NCBI GenBank assembly: GCA_031976225.1
Contig: DALYLQ010000007.1
Location: 8,412 to 72,411 of the forward strand
Length of the DNA: 64,000 nt
Reading direction: 5' to 3'
Source: UBA10646 sp003456175
GTDB taxonomy: Bacteria > Bacteroidota > Bacteroidia > Chitinophagales > Chitinophagaceae
In this document: piece by piece, positions 37,112 to 45,847 of the stretch
Position numbering within the stretch: position 1 is the stretch's first letter
Layout of the letters: each line of letters begins with the position of its first letter
Position numbers and translations under genes: made by a program
Notes under the pieces: generated by a model
What the model was told of the DNA's origin: nothing
What the model saw: only the letters and a program-made list of their open reading frames with translations
Database searches by the model: none

Positions 37112-38038
37112 ATGAACTTCAATAGTAAAATATACATCGCTGGTCATCGCGGCATGGTAGGTTCTGCCATCGAGCGCCATTTACGTAAGTTGGGTTACAA
37201 TAACCTTACGGTAAAAACCAGCGCCGAGCTCGATTTAACGCAACAGCAAGCTGTGAACGAATTCTTTGCACAAGAACAGCCCGAGTATGTTTTTTTAGCA
37301 GCGGCCAAAGTGGGCGGTATTCTGGCGAACAATATTTATCGAGCCGATTTTATTTATCGCAACCTTATGATCGAGGCCAACATTATACATGCAGCCTACG
37401 AGCATAAAGTTAACAAGCTACTTTTTTTAGGTTCGTCTTGTATTTATCCTAAAATGGCACCACAGCCATTAAAAGAAGAATACCTCCTTTCAGGCTATTT
37501 AGAACCTACCAATCAGCCTTACGCTATCGCCAAAATTGCAGGCATTGAACTGTGCGATGCCTATCGCCGTCAGTATGGTTGTAACTTCATTTCGGCTATG
37601 CCAACCAATTTGTATGGCCCTAACGATAACTACGATAAAAACGGTAGTCATGTACTTCCTGCTTTATTGCGTAAAACTATCGAAGCCAAAAAAGCGGGTG
37701 CCAGCAGTATCGAAATTTGGGGTACAGGCACGCCTCGCAGAGAATTTCTGCATGTAGATGACCTTGCCGAGGCTTGCGTTTTCTTAATGAACAATTTCAA
37801 CGAAGAAGGCTTTGTGAACGTAGGTACCGGAACCGATGTTACCATTCAAACACTAGCCGAAATGGTAAAAGAAGCGGTTGGTTTTGAAGGTAATTTGGTT
37901 TTTGATACCTCTAAGCCCGATGGCACTCCAAGAAAACTAATGGATATCAGTAAGATTAGTAACTTAGGCTGGTCGCCAAAAATATCGCTTGAACAAGGTA
38001 TTGCGGCTACTTACCAGCTGGTAAAAGACATGTTTTAA
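37112..38038 (+). CDS. fcl: GDP-L-fucose synthase
   Basis: A 308-residue SDR enzyme that epimerises and reduces GDP-4-keto-6-deoxymannose to GDP-L-fucose. Motifs: YIAGHRGMVGSAIERHL (NADP binding), FLGSSCIYPK with the catalytic Ser, and QPYAIAKIAGIELC with the YxxxK pair. Together with gmd it completes the donor needed by the two GT11 enzymes. It carries one interspersed motif (37204, read NLTVKT) and one sister motif (37181, read HLRK) within 35 bp. Confidence 0.95.
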   Translation: MNFNSKIYIAGHRGMVGSAIERHLRKLGYNNLTVKTSAELDLTQQQAVNEFFAQEQPEYVFLAAAKVGGILANNIYRADFIYRNLMIEANIIHAAYEHKVNKLLFLGSSCIYPKMAPQPLKEEYLLSGYLEPTNQPYAIAKIAGIELCDAYRRQYGCNFISAMPTNLYGPNDNYDKNGSHVLPALLRKTIEAKKAGASSIEIWGTGTPRREFLHVDDLAEACVFLMNNFNEEGFVNVGTGTDVTIQTLAEMVKEAVGFEGNLVFDTSKPDGTPRKLMDISKISNLGWSPKISLEQGIAATYQLVKDMF

Positions 38039-38062
38039 CACCCTCGAACGTACTTGCTTAGC

Positions 38063-40504
38063 ATGAAATTTCTCACACCCCTCCTCGTAGCACTCCTTTG
38101 GTGTGCGTTGGCATCAGCCCAAATGGGCACGTTAAATGCCGACAACCTAAGTAGCGTTACATCTGAACAAATCTCAGATCAAGATTTAAATACCTATTAC
38201 CAAAAAGCGAAAGCATCAAATGTTAGCGATGCTCAAATAGAGCAGTTACTACGTGCCCGTGGTATGGCAGTTGGCGAAATCGGTAAAATAATGCAGCGCC
38301 TCAAAGGGTTAGGTGGTATAGCTAACCTTACGGTAAATGCTAAGCCCGATACGAAACAGAATAATACTACTCGCAAGCAAGCACCCACCAAAGAAATACT
38401 TGCCGAAGTAGAATTAGATAGTTTAGAGCAAATGATTTACGGAATGGAGCTATTCACTAATCCATCCCTTTCGTTTGAGCCTGATTTGCAAATTGCCACA
38501 CCACTCGATTATGTGGTAGGCCCTGGCGATGTACTTAGTGTAATCATTTATGGTCAAAGCGAGGCAAGTTATAATTTGAAGGTGAGTCCCGAAGGCAATG
38601 TATTCATTCAAAATGCAGGCATCATCAATGTGAATGGATTAACCATTGCGGAGGCCGATCAAAAAATTAGAGCACATCTTGCTAAAACCATTTATCGTGC
38701 AATCAACAGTGGATTTACGCAAGTGAAAACAACCTTAGGTGGTATTAGAACCATTAAAGTAATTGTTATTGGTCAGGCTCGTAAGCCAGGTGTTTATAGT
38801 GTTAGCTCGTTTACAACACTGTTTAACTTGCTGTATACTTGTGGGGGGCCATCTAAGAATGGATCTTTTCGAAATATAGAGGTTATTAGAGCAGGTAAGC
38901 GAATTGCAGTTGCCGATTTGTATCAATTTTTGCACAACGGTAGTACAAAAGCTAACATACGCTTAACAGAGAACGATGTTGTAAAAATCAATTATTACGA
39001 CAAACGTATTTATTTGAAAGGTGCTTTCAAACGTCCGGGTATTTATGAGCTTACAGCAAATGAAAATTTGCAACAAACCATTGATTATGCGGGTGGGTTT
39101 ATTGATAGTGCTTACAGAGAGCAGGTACGTATTACCGAAGTAGCAGGAAAGCAAAAAGAAATAAAAACAGTAGTTGCAAGTAACTTCAATGGCTTCAAAC
39201 CTGCTACGGGTAGCACCATAGAAGCAGAGTATGTGTACGCTCGCTTTAAAAACAGAATTTCTGCCGAGGGTGCCTTCAAGCGTGCAGGAACGTATAGTGT
39301 TGAAAGTGCCAGTTCGCTATTAAAGCTGGTGCAGCTTGCCGATGGCCTGCGTGAAGGTGCATTTACAGAAAAAATTAGCATCTCAAGATTAAATGCAGAT
39401 TTAACTTACAGTACTGCATCTTACAACCTAAAAGCCATTTTGAATGGTACAGAACCCGATGTTGTATTGCAGGCTGATGATAAAGTGTTTATACCTATCA
39501 TCACCGATTTGAGAGATAAAAAAACAATATCGGTAGAGGGCGAAGTACGTAAGCCTGGTGCTTACGAATATAAAACTGGAATGACTATAGCTGATGCTGT
39601 AATTGTTGCCGGAGGCTTTACAGAGGCTGCTACAGGGTTAAGACTAGAAATAGGTAGGCGAATTACAAACGCAGAAAGCAAAGACAACATAGAAATTGCT
39701 GAAGTAATTAATTTAGATACTGAACGTAGTTTAGATCAAATCAAGAGCAGCATTGCTTTACAACCTTATGATATTGTAATCGTAAGAACGAACCCCGGTT
39801 ACTTTGTTCAAAAAGTAGTAACCGTTAAAGGTGAGGTGAAATTTTCGGGCAACTATGTACTCTCGAATAGAAACGAACGGTTGAGTGACATCTTAAACAG
39901 AGCTGGGGGGTTCACTTCTTTATCGAATATTAAAGGTGTTTCTTTGAGAAGAAGGGTGAGTGCCGATGATCCCAATGCCGACATTCGTCGTAATGCAGCT
40001 AAAAAACTGTTCAGTACTAAGAACGACTCATCTGCATTTACAGCTTTAATCGATAGTGTAGAAGCCTACGAAACTGTGGCAATTGATGTAGAGGAAATAT
40101 TAAAAAAGCCAAAGTCGTCAATAGATATCTTACTGCAAGACGGTGATGTTATTAATGTACCCTCTAAAGATGATGTGGTAAAAGTTAAAGGTGAGGTGTT
40201 GTTGCAAACCCAAATTGCATACATACCCAATCGTAGACTGAGTTATTATATCGATTTAGCAGGTGGGTTTTCTACACAAGCACAAAAACGTAAGGCATTT
40301 GTGGTTGCAAGTAATGGTAATGGTAAGCGGGTGAAGAGCTTTTTGATTTTTAAATCAAACCCAATTATTAATGCTGGAGACGAAATATTTGTTCCAAAGA
40401 AATTAGAGCGTGACGGAAAGCGTGTATCTGTGGCCGAAATGGTCGGAATTACTACTGCTTTAGCATCTGTTGCTACCGTTGTAATAGCTTTACTACGTTT
40501 ATAG
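38063..40504 (+). CDS. Wza-like SLBB polysaccharide export protein, copy 2
   Basis: About 813 residues, paralogous along its whole length to the protein at 24536: signal peptide (ending in ASAQ), the helical segment DAQIEQLLRARGMAVGEIGK, an export domain (DYVVGPGDVLSVIIYG), then SLBB repeats (RTIKVIVIGQARKPGVYSVS, RIYLKGAFKRPGIYEL, TISVEGEVRKPGAYEY) and a C-terminal hydrophobic helix. The frame opens at TTG 38054; ATG 38063 is the better start. It contains one interspersed motif at 38326, read as NLTVNA. Why one locus needs two such exporters is unclear; they may serve two polymers. Confidence 0.9.
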   Translation: MKFLTPLLVALLWCALASAQMGTLNADNLSSVTSEQISDQDLNTYYQKAKASNVSDAQIEQLLRARGMAVGEIGKIMQRLKGLGGIANLTVNAKPDTKQNNTTRKQAPTKEILAEVELDSLEQMIYGMELFTNPSLSFEPDLQIATPLDYVVGPGDVLSVIIYGQSEASYNLKVSPEGNVFIQNAGIINVNGLTIAEADQKIRAHLAKTIYRAINSGFTQVKTTLGGIRTIKVIVIGQARKPGVYSVSSFTTLFNLLYTCGGPSKNGSFRNIEVIRAGKRIAVADLYQFLHNGSTKANIRLTENDVVKINYYDKRIYLKGAFKRPGIYELTANENLQQTIDYAGGFIDSAYREQVRITEVAGKQKEIKTVVASNFNGFKPATGSTIEAEYVYARFKNRISAEGAFKRAGTYSVESASSLLKLVQLADGLREGAFTEKISISRLNADLTYSTASYNLKAILNGTEPDVVLQADDKVFIPIITDLRDKKTISVEGEVRKPGAYEYKTGMTIADAVIVAGGFTEAATGLRLEIGRRITNAESKDNIEIAEVINLDTERSLDQIKSSIALQPYDIVIVRTNPGYFVQKVVTVKGEVKFSGNYVLSNRNERLSDILNRAGGFTSLSNIKGVSLRRRVSADDPNADIRRNAAKKLFSTKNDSSAFTALIDSVEAYETVAIDVEEILKKPKSSIDILLQDGDVINVPSKDDVVKVKGEVLLQTQIAYIPNRRLSYYIDLAGGFSTQAQKRKAFVVASNGNGKRVKSFLIFKSNPIINAGDEIFVPKKLERDGKRVSVAEMVGITTALASVATVVIALLRL

Positions 40505-40518
40505 ATTAAAATGCATTC

Positions 40519-41562
40519 ATGGAAGAGGTTAAGCTCAGCGATGTTTTTGTAAGGGTTAGAATATTTATACTATATGCAATTTCACAATGGAAAATTGTGC
40601 TGCTAGTAGGTACGCTGGGTGCGGCGGTTGCTGGTTCATATGGCTATTTAAAAAAGCCCAAATACACCGCTTCGGTAACTTTCACATTAGATGGCGAATA
40701 TGATGCTTCTAGTGGATTAATGAGTTTAGCAGCTCAGTTTGGCTTTGATGCAGGTGGCGTAAGCTCTATGTTTTCAGGCAATAACTTATTGCAATTCATT
40801 AAGTCGAGAAAGTTGATTGAGAAAACATTGTTGCAACACAATGCCGGTGAAAAAGAAACCTATGCAGATCAGTTTATAAAACTCTATAAGATAAAGGCAC
40901 GATCAAAACCCATTGAATTACCCTGCTTTAAAGTGTCAGATACTACTGTTTCTGCAACTCCTTTTCAAGATTCTATCATGTCAACAATTGTTGATTTAAT
41001 TCAAAAGAAGCATCTCGTAGCTACAATACCAGACAGAAAAACAGATATTTATCAAGTTGATTTTACATCTAACGATCCGAAACTTAGCATACAATTTGTA
41101 CAAGCATTAATGGATAACTTGGGTACAATGTACACAAGTGTGAAAACCGCAAAAAGTGCTAAAAACGTTCGCATCTTAGAAGAAAAGGTTGATTCTCTTA
41201 GAGCGATTATTTCAGGTGCTATTCAGAAAAGAGCAGCTACTGTTGATGCAAACCTTAATCCAGTATTTCAATCGCCAATGACATCGGTGCAAGAGCGCCA
41301 AATAGAAATATCCATAGCAACAGCAGCGATTGGCGAAGTAGCTAAAAATCTAGAGGTAAGTAGATTTTTGTTGATGAAGCAAGCGCCATTGTTCAGCATT
41401 ATTGATGAGCCTAAACTGCCATTGAAACGGCAAAAAATTTCAACGCTGGTATTGGCAACAGCAGGCGGATTACTATCATTATTAGTACTTGTTATCTATT
41501 GGTTGTTATCAAAACCCTTTCAATCATTTACGCAAGTATATATTAAAGAAAAAAATAAATAA
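40519..41562 (+). CDS. Wzz/GumC-like chain-length determinant protein, copy 2
   Basis: A 347-residue inner-membrane protein, paralogue of the one at 26997. The first helix is near residues 22-42, the second near 312-332, and the conserved PKLPLKRQKISTLVLA stands before the second helix. Segment SSGLMSLAAQFGFDAGGVSS parallels SSGLMNLASQFGFSLGNSGA in the first copy. No kinase domain is fused. It lies 14 bp after the second Wza-like gene and 3 bp before rmlB, so it belongs to the same transcript. Confidence 0.85.
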   Translation: MEEVKLSDVFVRVRIFILYAISQWKIVLLVGTLGAAVAGSYGYLKKPKYTASVTFTLDGEYDASSGLMSLAAQFGFDAGGVSSMFSGNNLLQFIKSRKLIEKTLLQHNAGEKETYADQFIKLYKIKARSKPIELPCFKVSDTTVSATPFQDSIMSTIVDLIQKKHLVATIPDRKTDIYQVDFTSNDPKLSIQFVQALMDNLGTMYTSVKTAKSAKNVRILEEKVDSLRAIISGAIQKRAATVDANLNPVFQSPMTSVQERQIEISIATAAIGEVAKNLEVSRFLLMKQAPLFSIIDEPKLPLKRQKISTLVLATAGGLLSLLVLVIYWLLSKPFQSFTQVYIKEKNK

Positions 41563-41565
41563 TTT

Positions 41566-42621
41566 ATGAGTAAGTCTATTTTAATTACAGGTGGTGCTGG
41601 CTTTATTGGCTCGCATGTGGTACGCTTGTTTGTAAATAAATATCCTAACTATACCATTGTTAACCTCGATGCATTGACCTATGCGGGTAACTTGGAAAAT
41701 TTGAAAGATATTGATCAGCAACCTAACTATAAGTTTGAAAAAGCTAATATCCTCGATGCTGATGTGTTAGATCAAATCTTTACTAAGCATGGTATTACCG
41801 ATGTTATACACTTGGCAGCAGAAAGTCATGTTGATAGAAGTATTTCTAATCCGCTAGAGTTTGTGCAAACCAATGTAATAGGTACAGTTAATTTGCTAAA
41901 TACTGCCAAAAAGCATTGGAAAGCCGATTATACCAAGCATCGCTTTCATCATGTTTCAACAGATGAAGTGTATGGTACGTTGGGCGATACGGGCTTTTTC
42001 ACTGAGTCAACACCTTACGATCCTAATTCACCTTATAGTGCAAGTAAAGCCGCTAGCGATCATTTTGTGCGTGCCTATGGCGAAACCTATGGCTTAGGTT
42101 ATGTTATTACGAACTGCAGTAATAATTATGGTCCTAACCATTTTCCTGAAAAGTTAATTCCGCTATTTATCAATAACATCATCCACAAAAAGTCGCTTCC
42201 TGTATATGGTAAAGGTGAAAATACCCGCGATTGGTTATTTGTGGTAGATCATGCAAGAGGTATCGACACTGTTTTCCATACTGGGAAAAACCACGAATCT
42301 TACAACATCGGAGGCTTTAATGAATGGAAAAATCTCGATTTGGTGAAGTTGCTCTGTAAGCAAATGGATGAAAAACTGGGCAGAGCCCCTGGCGAAAGTG
42401 AGCAATTAATCACTTACGTAAAAGATAGGCCAGGCCACGACTTGCGTTATGCTATTGATGCCACAAAAATTAATAAAGAGTTGGGTTGGAGCCCATCTGT
42501 AACGTTTGAAGAAGGCTTATCGCTAACCATCGATTGGTATTTGAACAATACAGAATGGCTCAACAATGTAACTTCCGGTAGCTATCAGGCTTATTACGAA
42601 CAACAGTATGTTAACCGATAA
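41566..42621 (+). CDS. rmlB: dTDP-glucose 4,6-dehydratase
   Basis: A 351-residue SDR enzyme that turns dTDP-glucose into dTDP-4-keto-6-deoxyglucose. The NAD-binding ITGGAGFIGSHVVRLF, HLAAESHVDRSI, the catalytic VSTDEVYGTLG and the YxxxK of SPYSASKAASDHF are all present. It is followed by rmlC and rmlA. One sister motif lies inside at 42414, read as TYVKDR. Secure assignment. Confidence 0.96.
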   Translation: MSKSILITGGAGFIGSHVVRLFVNKYPNYTIVNLDALTYAGNLENLKDIDQQPNYKFEKANILDADVLDQIFTKHGITDVIHLAAESHVDRSISNPLEFVQTNVIGTVNLLNTAKKHWKADYTKHRFHHVSTDEVYGTLGDTGFFTESTPYDPNSPYSASKAASDHFVRAYGETYGLGYVITNCSNNYGPNHFPEKLIPLFINNIIHKKSLPVYGKGENTRDWLFVVDHARGIDTVFHTGKNHESYNIGGFNEWKNLDLVKLLCKQMDEKLGRAPGESEQLITYVKDRPGHDLRYAIDATKINKELGWSPSVTFEEGLSLTIDWYLNNTEWLNNVTSGSYQAYYEQQYVNR

Positions 42622-42647
42622 ATCACAGCTCAAGTAGTTATAGTTAT

Positions 42648-43208
42648 ATGAAAATTGAAGCCACCCATTTAGCAGATTGTTTTATCGTTCACGATACTGT
42701 ATTTGCCGACGATAGAGGTTATTTTTTCGAGAGTTTTCATGAGCATAAATTCAATAATGCTACAGGACTTAATGTACATTTTGTGCAAGACAATCAAAGT
42801 CGCTCCGTTAAAGGTGTTTTAAGAGGTCTCCACTTCCAATGGGGCGATGCTGCACAAGCAAAGTTGGTACGCGTATTAGAAGGTGCGGTATTAGATATTG
42901 CTGTAGACATTCGTAAAGGCTCTCCCACATTCGGGCAGCATGTTGCTTTAGAGCTTACTGCCGATAATAAAAAGCAGCTATTCGTTCCACGTGGTTTTGC
43001 TCATGGCTTTGTGGTACTAAGCAATGTTGCAACTTTCTTTTACAAGTGCGATAATGTGTACAATAAGGCAGCTGAAGGTGGGTTAATGTTTAATGACCCT
43101 GCATTGAATATTGATTGGAAATTGCCCGCTTCTGAGTTAATTTTATCGGATAAAGACAAGCAAAATCCTAATCTGGCTGCTGTAATGGAGCAGCTCAACC
43201 AATACTAA
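42648..43208 (+). CDS. rmlC: dTDP-4-dehydrorhamnose 3,5-epimerase
   Basis: A 186-residue cupin enzyme that epimerises dTDP-4-keto-6-deoxyglucose at C3 and C5. Family motifs: DDRGYFFESFHEHKFN, VQDNQSRSVKGVLRGLHFQ with the catalytic His, LDIAVDIRKGSPTFGQ and FVPRGFAHGFVVLS. It lies between rmlB and rmlA. Length and motifs are standard. Confidence 0.95.
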   Translation: MKIEATHLADCFIVHDTVFADDRGYFFESFHEHKFNNATGLNVHFVQDNQSRSVKGVLRGLHFQWGDAAQAKLVRVLEGAVLDIAVDIRKGSPTFGQHVALELTADNKKQLFVPRGFAHGFVVLSNVATFFYKCDNVYNKAAEGGLMFNDPALNIDWKLPASELILSDKDKQNPNLAAVMEQLNQY

Positions 43209-43213
43209 CAATC

Positions 43214-44071
43214 ATGAAAGGAATTATTCTCGCCGGTGGTTCTGGCACTCGCCTATATCCCATCACTAAAGGTATTAGTAAGCAAATAATGCCTGTGTAT
43301 GATAAACCCATGATTTATTATCCGCTAAGCATATTAATGTTGGCTGGTATTAAAGACATTCTCATTATCACTACACCAGAAGATAGTGCTCAGTTTCAGA
43401 AGTTACTAGGGGATGGTAGTAGTGTTGGCTGTAGTTTCTCATACGCAGTACAAGCTGTACCTAACGGACTAGCACAAGCATTTGTAATTGGCGAATCATT
43501 CGTAGGTAGCGATAAAGTAGCACTAATTCTTGGCGATAATATTTTTTACGGTGCGGGCTTCAGTAAGTTGGTGCAAAGCTTCAACGATATAGAAGGTGCC
43601 GCGGTATTTGCTTATGAAGTAAGCGACCCCGAACGTTATGGTGTGGTTGAGTTTGATGAAAACTTAAAAGCTGTTTCCTTAGAAGAAAAGCCAACAAAGC
43701 CAAAGTCTAACTTCGCCGTACCGGGCCTTTATTTTTACGATAACGATGTTGTAAGTATTGCAAAAAGTATTCCCCCTAGTGCAAGGGGTGAGTATGAAAT
43801 TACGGATGTGAACAAAGTATACCTCGAACGTGGTAAGCTACAAGTGGGTGTCATGAATAGGGGTGTTGCATGGCTTGATACTGGTACTTTTGATAGCTTA
43901 AGCGATGCAACGGAGTTTGTAAGGGTGATTGAAAAACGACAAGGTCAAAAAATTGGCTGTATTGAAGAAGTTGCCTACAGAATGGGATTCATTAATAGGG
44001 AACAGCTGCTAAAACTAGCCGACGAATACCAAAAAAGTGGTTATGGAGCTTATTTACGCTCCTTGAAATAA
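43214..44071 (+). CDS. rmlA: Glucose-1-phosphate thymidylyltransferase
   Basis: A 285-residue nucleotidyltransferase making dTDP-glucose from dTTP and glucose-1-phosphate. The signature LAGGSGTRLYPITKGISKQ is at the N-terminus, with LILGDNIFYG and the C-terminal GVAWLDTGTFDSL. It is the last gene of the polysaccharide locus and ends at a strong terminator. rmlD, which would finish dTDP-L-rhamnose, does not follow; it may lie elsewhere, or the dTDP-keto sugar may have another fate. Confidence 0.95.
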   Translation: MKGIILAGGSGTRLYPITKGISKQIMPVYDKPMIYYPLSILMLAGIKDILIITTPEDSAQFQKLLGDGSSVGCSFSYAVQAVPNGLAQAFVIGESFVGSDKVALILGDNIFYGAGFSKLVQSFNDIEGAAVFAYEVSDPERYGVVEFDENLKAVSLEEKPTKPKSNFAVPGLYFYDNDVVSIAKSIPPSARGEYEITDVNKVYLERGKLQVGVMNRGVAWLDTGTFDSLSDATEFVRVIEKRQGQKIGCIEEVAYRMGFINREQLLKLADEYQKSGYGAYLRSLK

Positions 44072-44090
44072 AAAAGTTTAAAATTATTTT

Positions 44091-44125
44091 AACCCTAGTT
44101 TGTAGAACAAACTAGGGTTTTTTCG
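44091..44125 (+). terminator. Terminator of the polysaccharide locus
   Basis: A 13-bp stem AACCCTAGTTTGT/ACAAACTAGGGTT with an AGA loop is followed by TTTT. It separates the glycan locus from the carotenoid cluster. Confidence 0.9.
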
Positions 44126-44128
44126 TTC

Positions 44129-44196
44129 TGTACATTGTACATGTGTAAGTATTACACGAGCATAAGTTGTATACTTACACAATATTTATAGCTTTG
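44129..44196 (+). promoter_or_regulatory. Promoter with repeated operator-like half-sites upstream of the CarH-like gene
   Basis: TGTACA occurs twice at 7-bp spacing (44129-44134, 44136-44141). TGTGTAAGTAT (44142-44152) recurs inverted as ATACTTACACA (44171-44181). The second arm lies inside the spacer of a promoter made of TTG (44167-44169), 19 bp and TAGCTTTG (44189-44196). This is the expected place for a repressor operator, probably autoregulation by the CarH-like protein. No binding data exist here. Confidence 0.55.
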
Positions 44197-44264
44197 TAAT
44201 TACTTTAACGAGGTAGCAACAGTAGTTACTAAACAATTATTGTATAACACGTGTTTTATCAAGT

Positions 44265-45143
44265 ATGAACGCATTTACCATAAAAGACCTTGAAAATCTT
44301 ACCGGTATAAAAGCCCATACCATACGTATTTGGGAGCAGCGTTATACTTTTTTAAAGCCGCAGCGAACCGATACTAATATTCGCTATTATACCAACGAAG
44401 AGCTTAAAATGATCCTCAATATTGCTCTTCTAAATAAGTATGGCTTTAAAATTTCCCATATCGACAGGATGTCGGTGGATGAAATCAAAGACAAAACGTT
44501 TTCTCTAAGCCAAACACAGGCACAGCAAGAACGTATTGTCAACGAGCTCATTCAACATATGATAGATTTAGAAATCGAGCGTTTTGAAGCAACACTCGAT
44601 AACTATATCATGGCCAAAGGGGTTGAAAAGGCAATCACCCAGATTATTTTCCCTTTCTTAGAGCGTATTGGTATACTTTGGATCACCAACCATGTGAACC
44701 CAGCACAAGAACATTTGGTTACCAACATCATTCGGCAGAAGCTCATTGTTGGTATTGAAAGTACCGTTAGTCATATTCAAATCAATAAAACATTACTCCT
44801 CTTTTTACCGGAAGGTGAACATCATGAATTAGGTTTATTGTTCATGTATTATTTGCTTAAGAGCAGGGGCATTAAGGTGTTATATATTGGTGCAAATGCA
44901 CCTATAAAAGATATTGAATATGTGGCTAAGCTCAAGAGTCCCGATGTACTGTATACGCACCTTACGTCAGTAGCGCAGAATTTTAATCTAGAGCGTTTCC
45001 TGAATAATATTCATTTAAAAATACCAAATCATAAAATTATTATTTCAGGGCAATTAACGCAAGGATATAAAAAGCAGTTGCCGTCGAACATTGAGTTCAA
45101 AAAAACACTGTCGGAAGTTATGGAATACATTTCAGCTTTATAG
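44265..45143 (+). CDS. CarH/LitR-like MerR regulator with B12-binding domain
   Basis: A 292-residue regulator. A MerR helix-turn-helix (residues 1-70: FTIKDLENLTGIKAHTIRIW) precedes a helical bundle with the Wx9EH signature (W139, E149-H150) and a B12-binding domain with ExHxxG (E185, H187, G190). In CarH these residues bind adenosylcobalamin and make the repressor light-sensitive. The residue after W139 is Ile, where I recall T. thermophilus CarH having the His that ligates cobalt after photolysis, so the light response may differ. It stands at the head of the carotenoid cluster and likely represses it in the dark. Confidence 0.85.
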   Translation: MNAFTIKDLENLTGIKAHTIRIWEQRYTFLKPQRTDTNIRYYTNEELKMILNIALLNKYGFKISHIDRMSVDEIKDKTFSLSQTQAQQERIVNELIQHMIDLEIERFEATLDNYIMAKGVEKAITQIIFPFLERIGILWITNHVNPAQEHLVTNIIRQKLIVGIESTVSHIQINKTLLLFLPEGEHHELGLLFMYYLLKSRGIKVLYIGANAPIKDIEYVAKLKSPDVLYTHLTSVAQNFNLERFLNNIHLKIPNHKIIISGQLTQGYKKQLPSNIEFKKTLSEVMEYISAL

Positions 45144-45153
45144 ATAAACTCAC

Positions 45154-45198
45154 TTACGTAAATGAAAAGCGTATCGTACAAAAGCGATACGCTTTTTT
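45154..45198 (+). terminator. Terminator after the CarH-like gene, preceded by a sister motif
   Basis: The 12-bp stem AAAAGCGTATCG/CGATACGCTTTT (45165-45176 with 45185-45196) is followed by TT. The sister motif CACTTACGTAAATG (core 45154-45161) lies immediately before it. Confidence 0.85.
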
Positions 45199-45318
45199 CG
45201 TGTTAGTCTGTGCAATGTTTTTTTGTTTGGACTTTTTAGCAAAATCTTAAACAAATATTTGGTGGCGAGTAAAATTTGTGTTTAACTTAGTGCAATAATT
45301 AATTAAACATCATTCGTC

Positions 45319-45819
45319 ATGTCAACCGTTGAATTTAACCAAATGTTGTTGAACAATGCAGAGTTTTTAAAGCCATTTGCTATCACATTAACACGTGACA
45401 GCGAAGCAGCGAAAGACTTGTTCCAAGAAACGCTGTATCGTGCCATGGCGAATCAAGAAAAATATAATGTTGGCACCAATATTAAGGCATGGTTGTACAC
45501 CATCATGCGTAATATTTTCATCAATAACTATCGTAGAAAGGCTAAACAAAATACTATTTTCGATAGTACTCCCAACGATTTTCTAATCAACCAAACGCAG
45601 TTGCTTACGAACAATGCAGCCGTTAGCAACATTAATATGAAAGAAATTCATGCAGCTATTCACCAACTGCCTGAAATTTTTAAGAGTCCGTTTCTGTTGT
45701 ACTTCGATGGTTTCAAGTACAATGAAATTGCAGAGATGTTAGATGAGCCTTTAGGTACCATAAAAAGCCGTATCCACTTCGCGAGAAAGCTGTTGAAAAA
45801 TCAAATTCAAAGACATTAA
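45319..45819 (+). CDS. ECF-type RNA polymerase sigma factor of the carotenoid cluster
   Basis: A 166-residue sigma-70 family protein. Region 2 is seen in DSEAAKDLFQETLYRAMAN and NIKAWLYTIMRNIFINNYR, and region 4 in YFDGFKYNEIAEMLDEPLGT followed by IKSRIHFARKLLK. It lies between the CarH-like regulator and crtI, 28 bp before crtI. By analogy with LitR/LitS and CarQ systems it probably drives the crt genes. No anti-sigma factor is adjacent, so control is more likely through its own expression. Confidence 0.88.
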   Translation: MSTVEFNQMLLNNAEFLKPFAITLTRDSEAAKDLFQETLYRAMANQEKYNVGTNIKAWLYTIMRNIFINNYRRKAKQNTIFDSTPNDFLINQTQLLTNNAAVSNINMKEIHAAIHQLPEIFKSPFLLYFDGFKYNEIAEMLDEPLGTIKSRIHFARKLLKNQIQRH

Positions 45820-45847
45820 CAGAATTTGTTTAACTTTCTAACCATAA

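Noticed and set aside
45240..45300. Promoter for the carotenoid sigma factor
   Set aside because: TTTG words are present, but no string fits TAnnTTTG exactly with correct spacing, so I did not annotate one.
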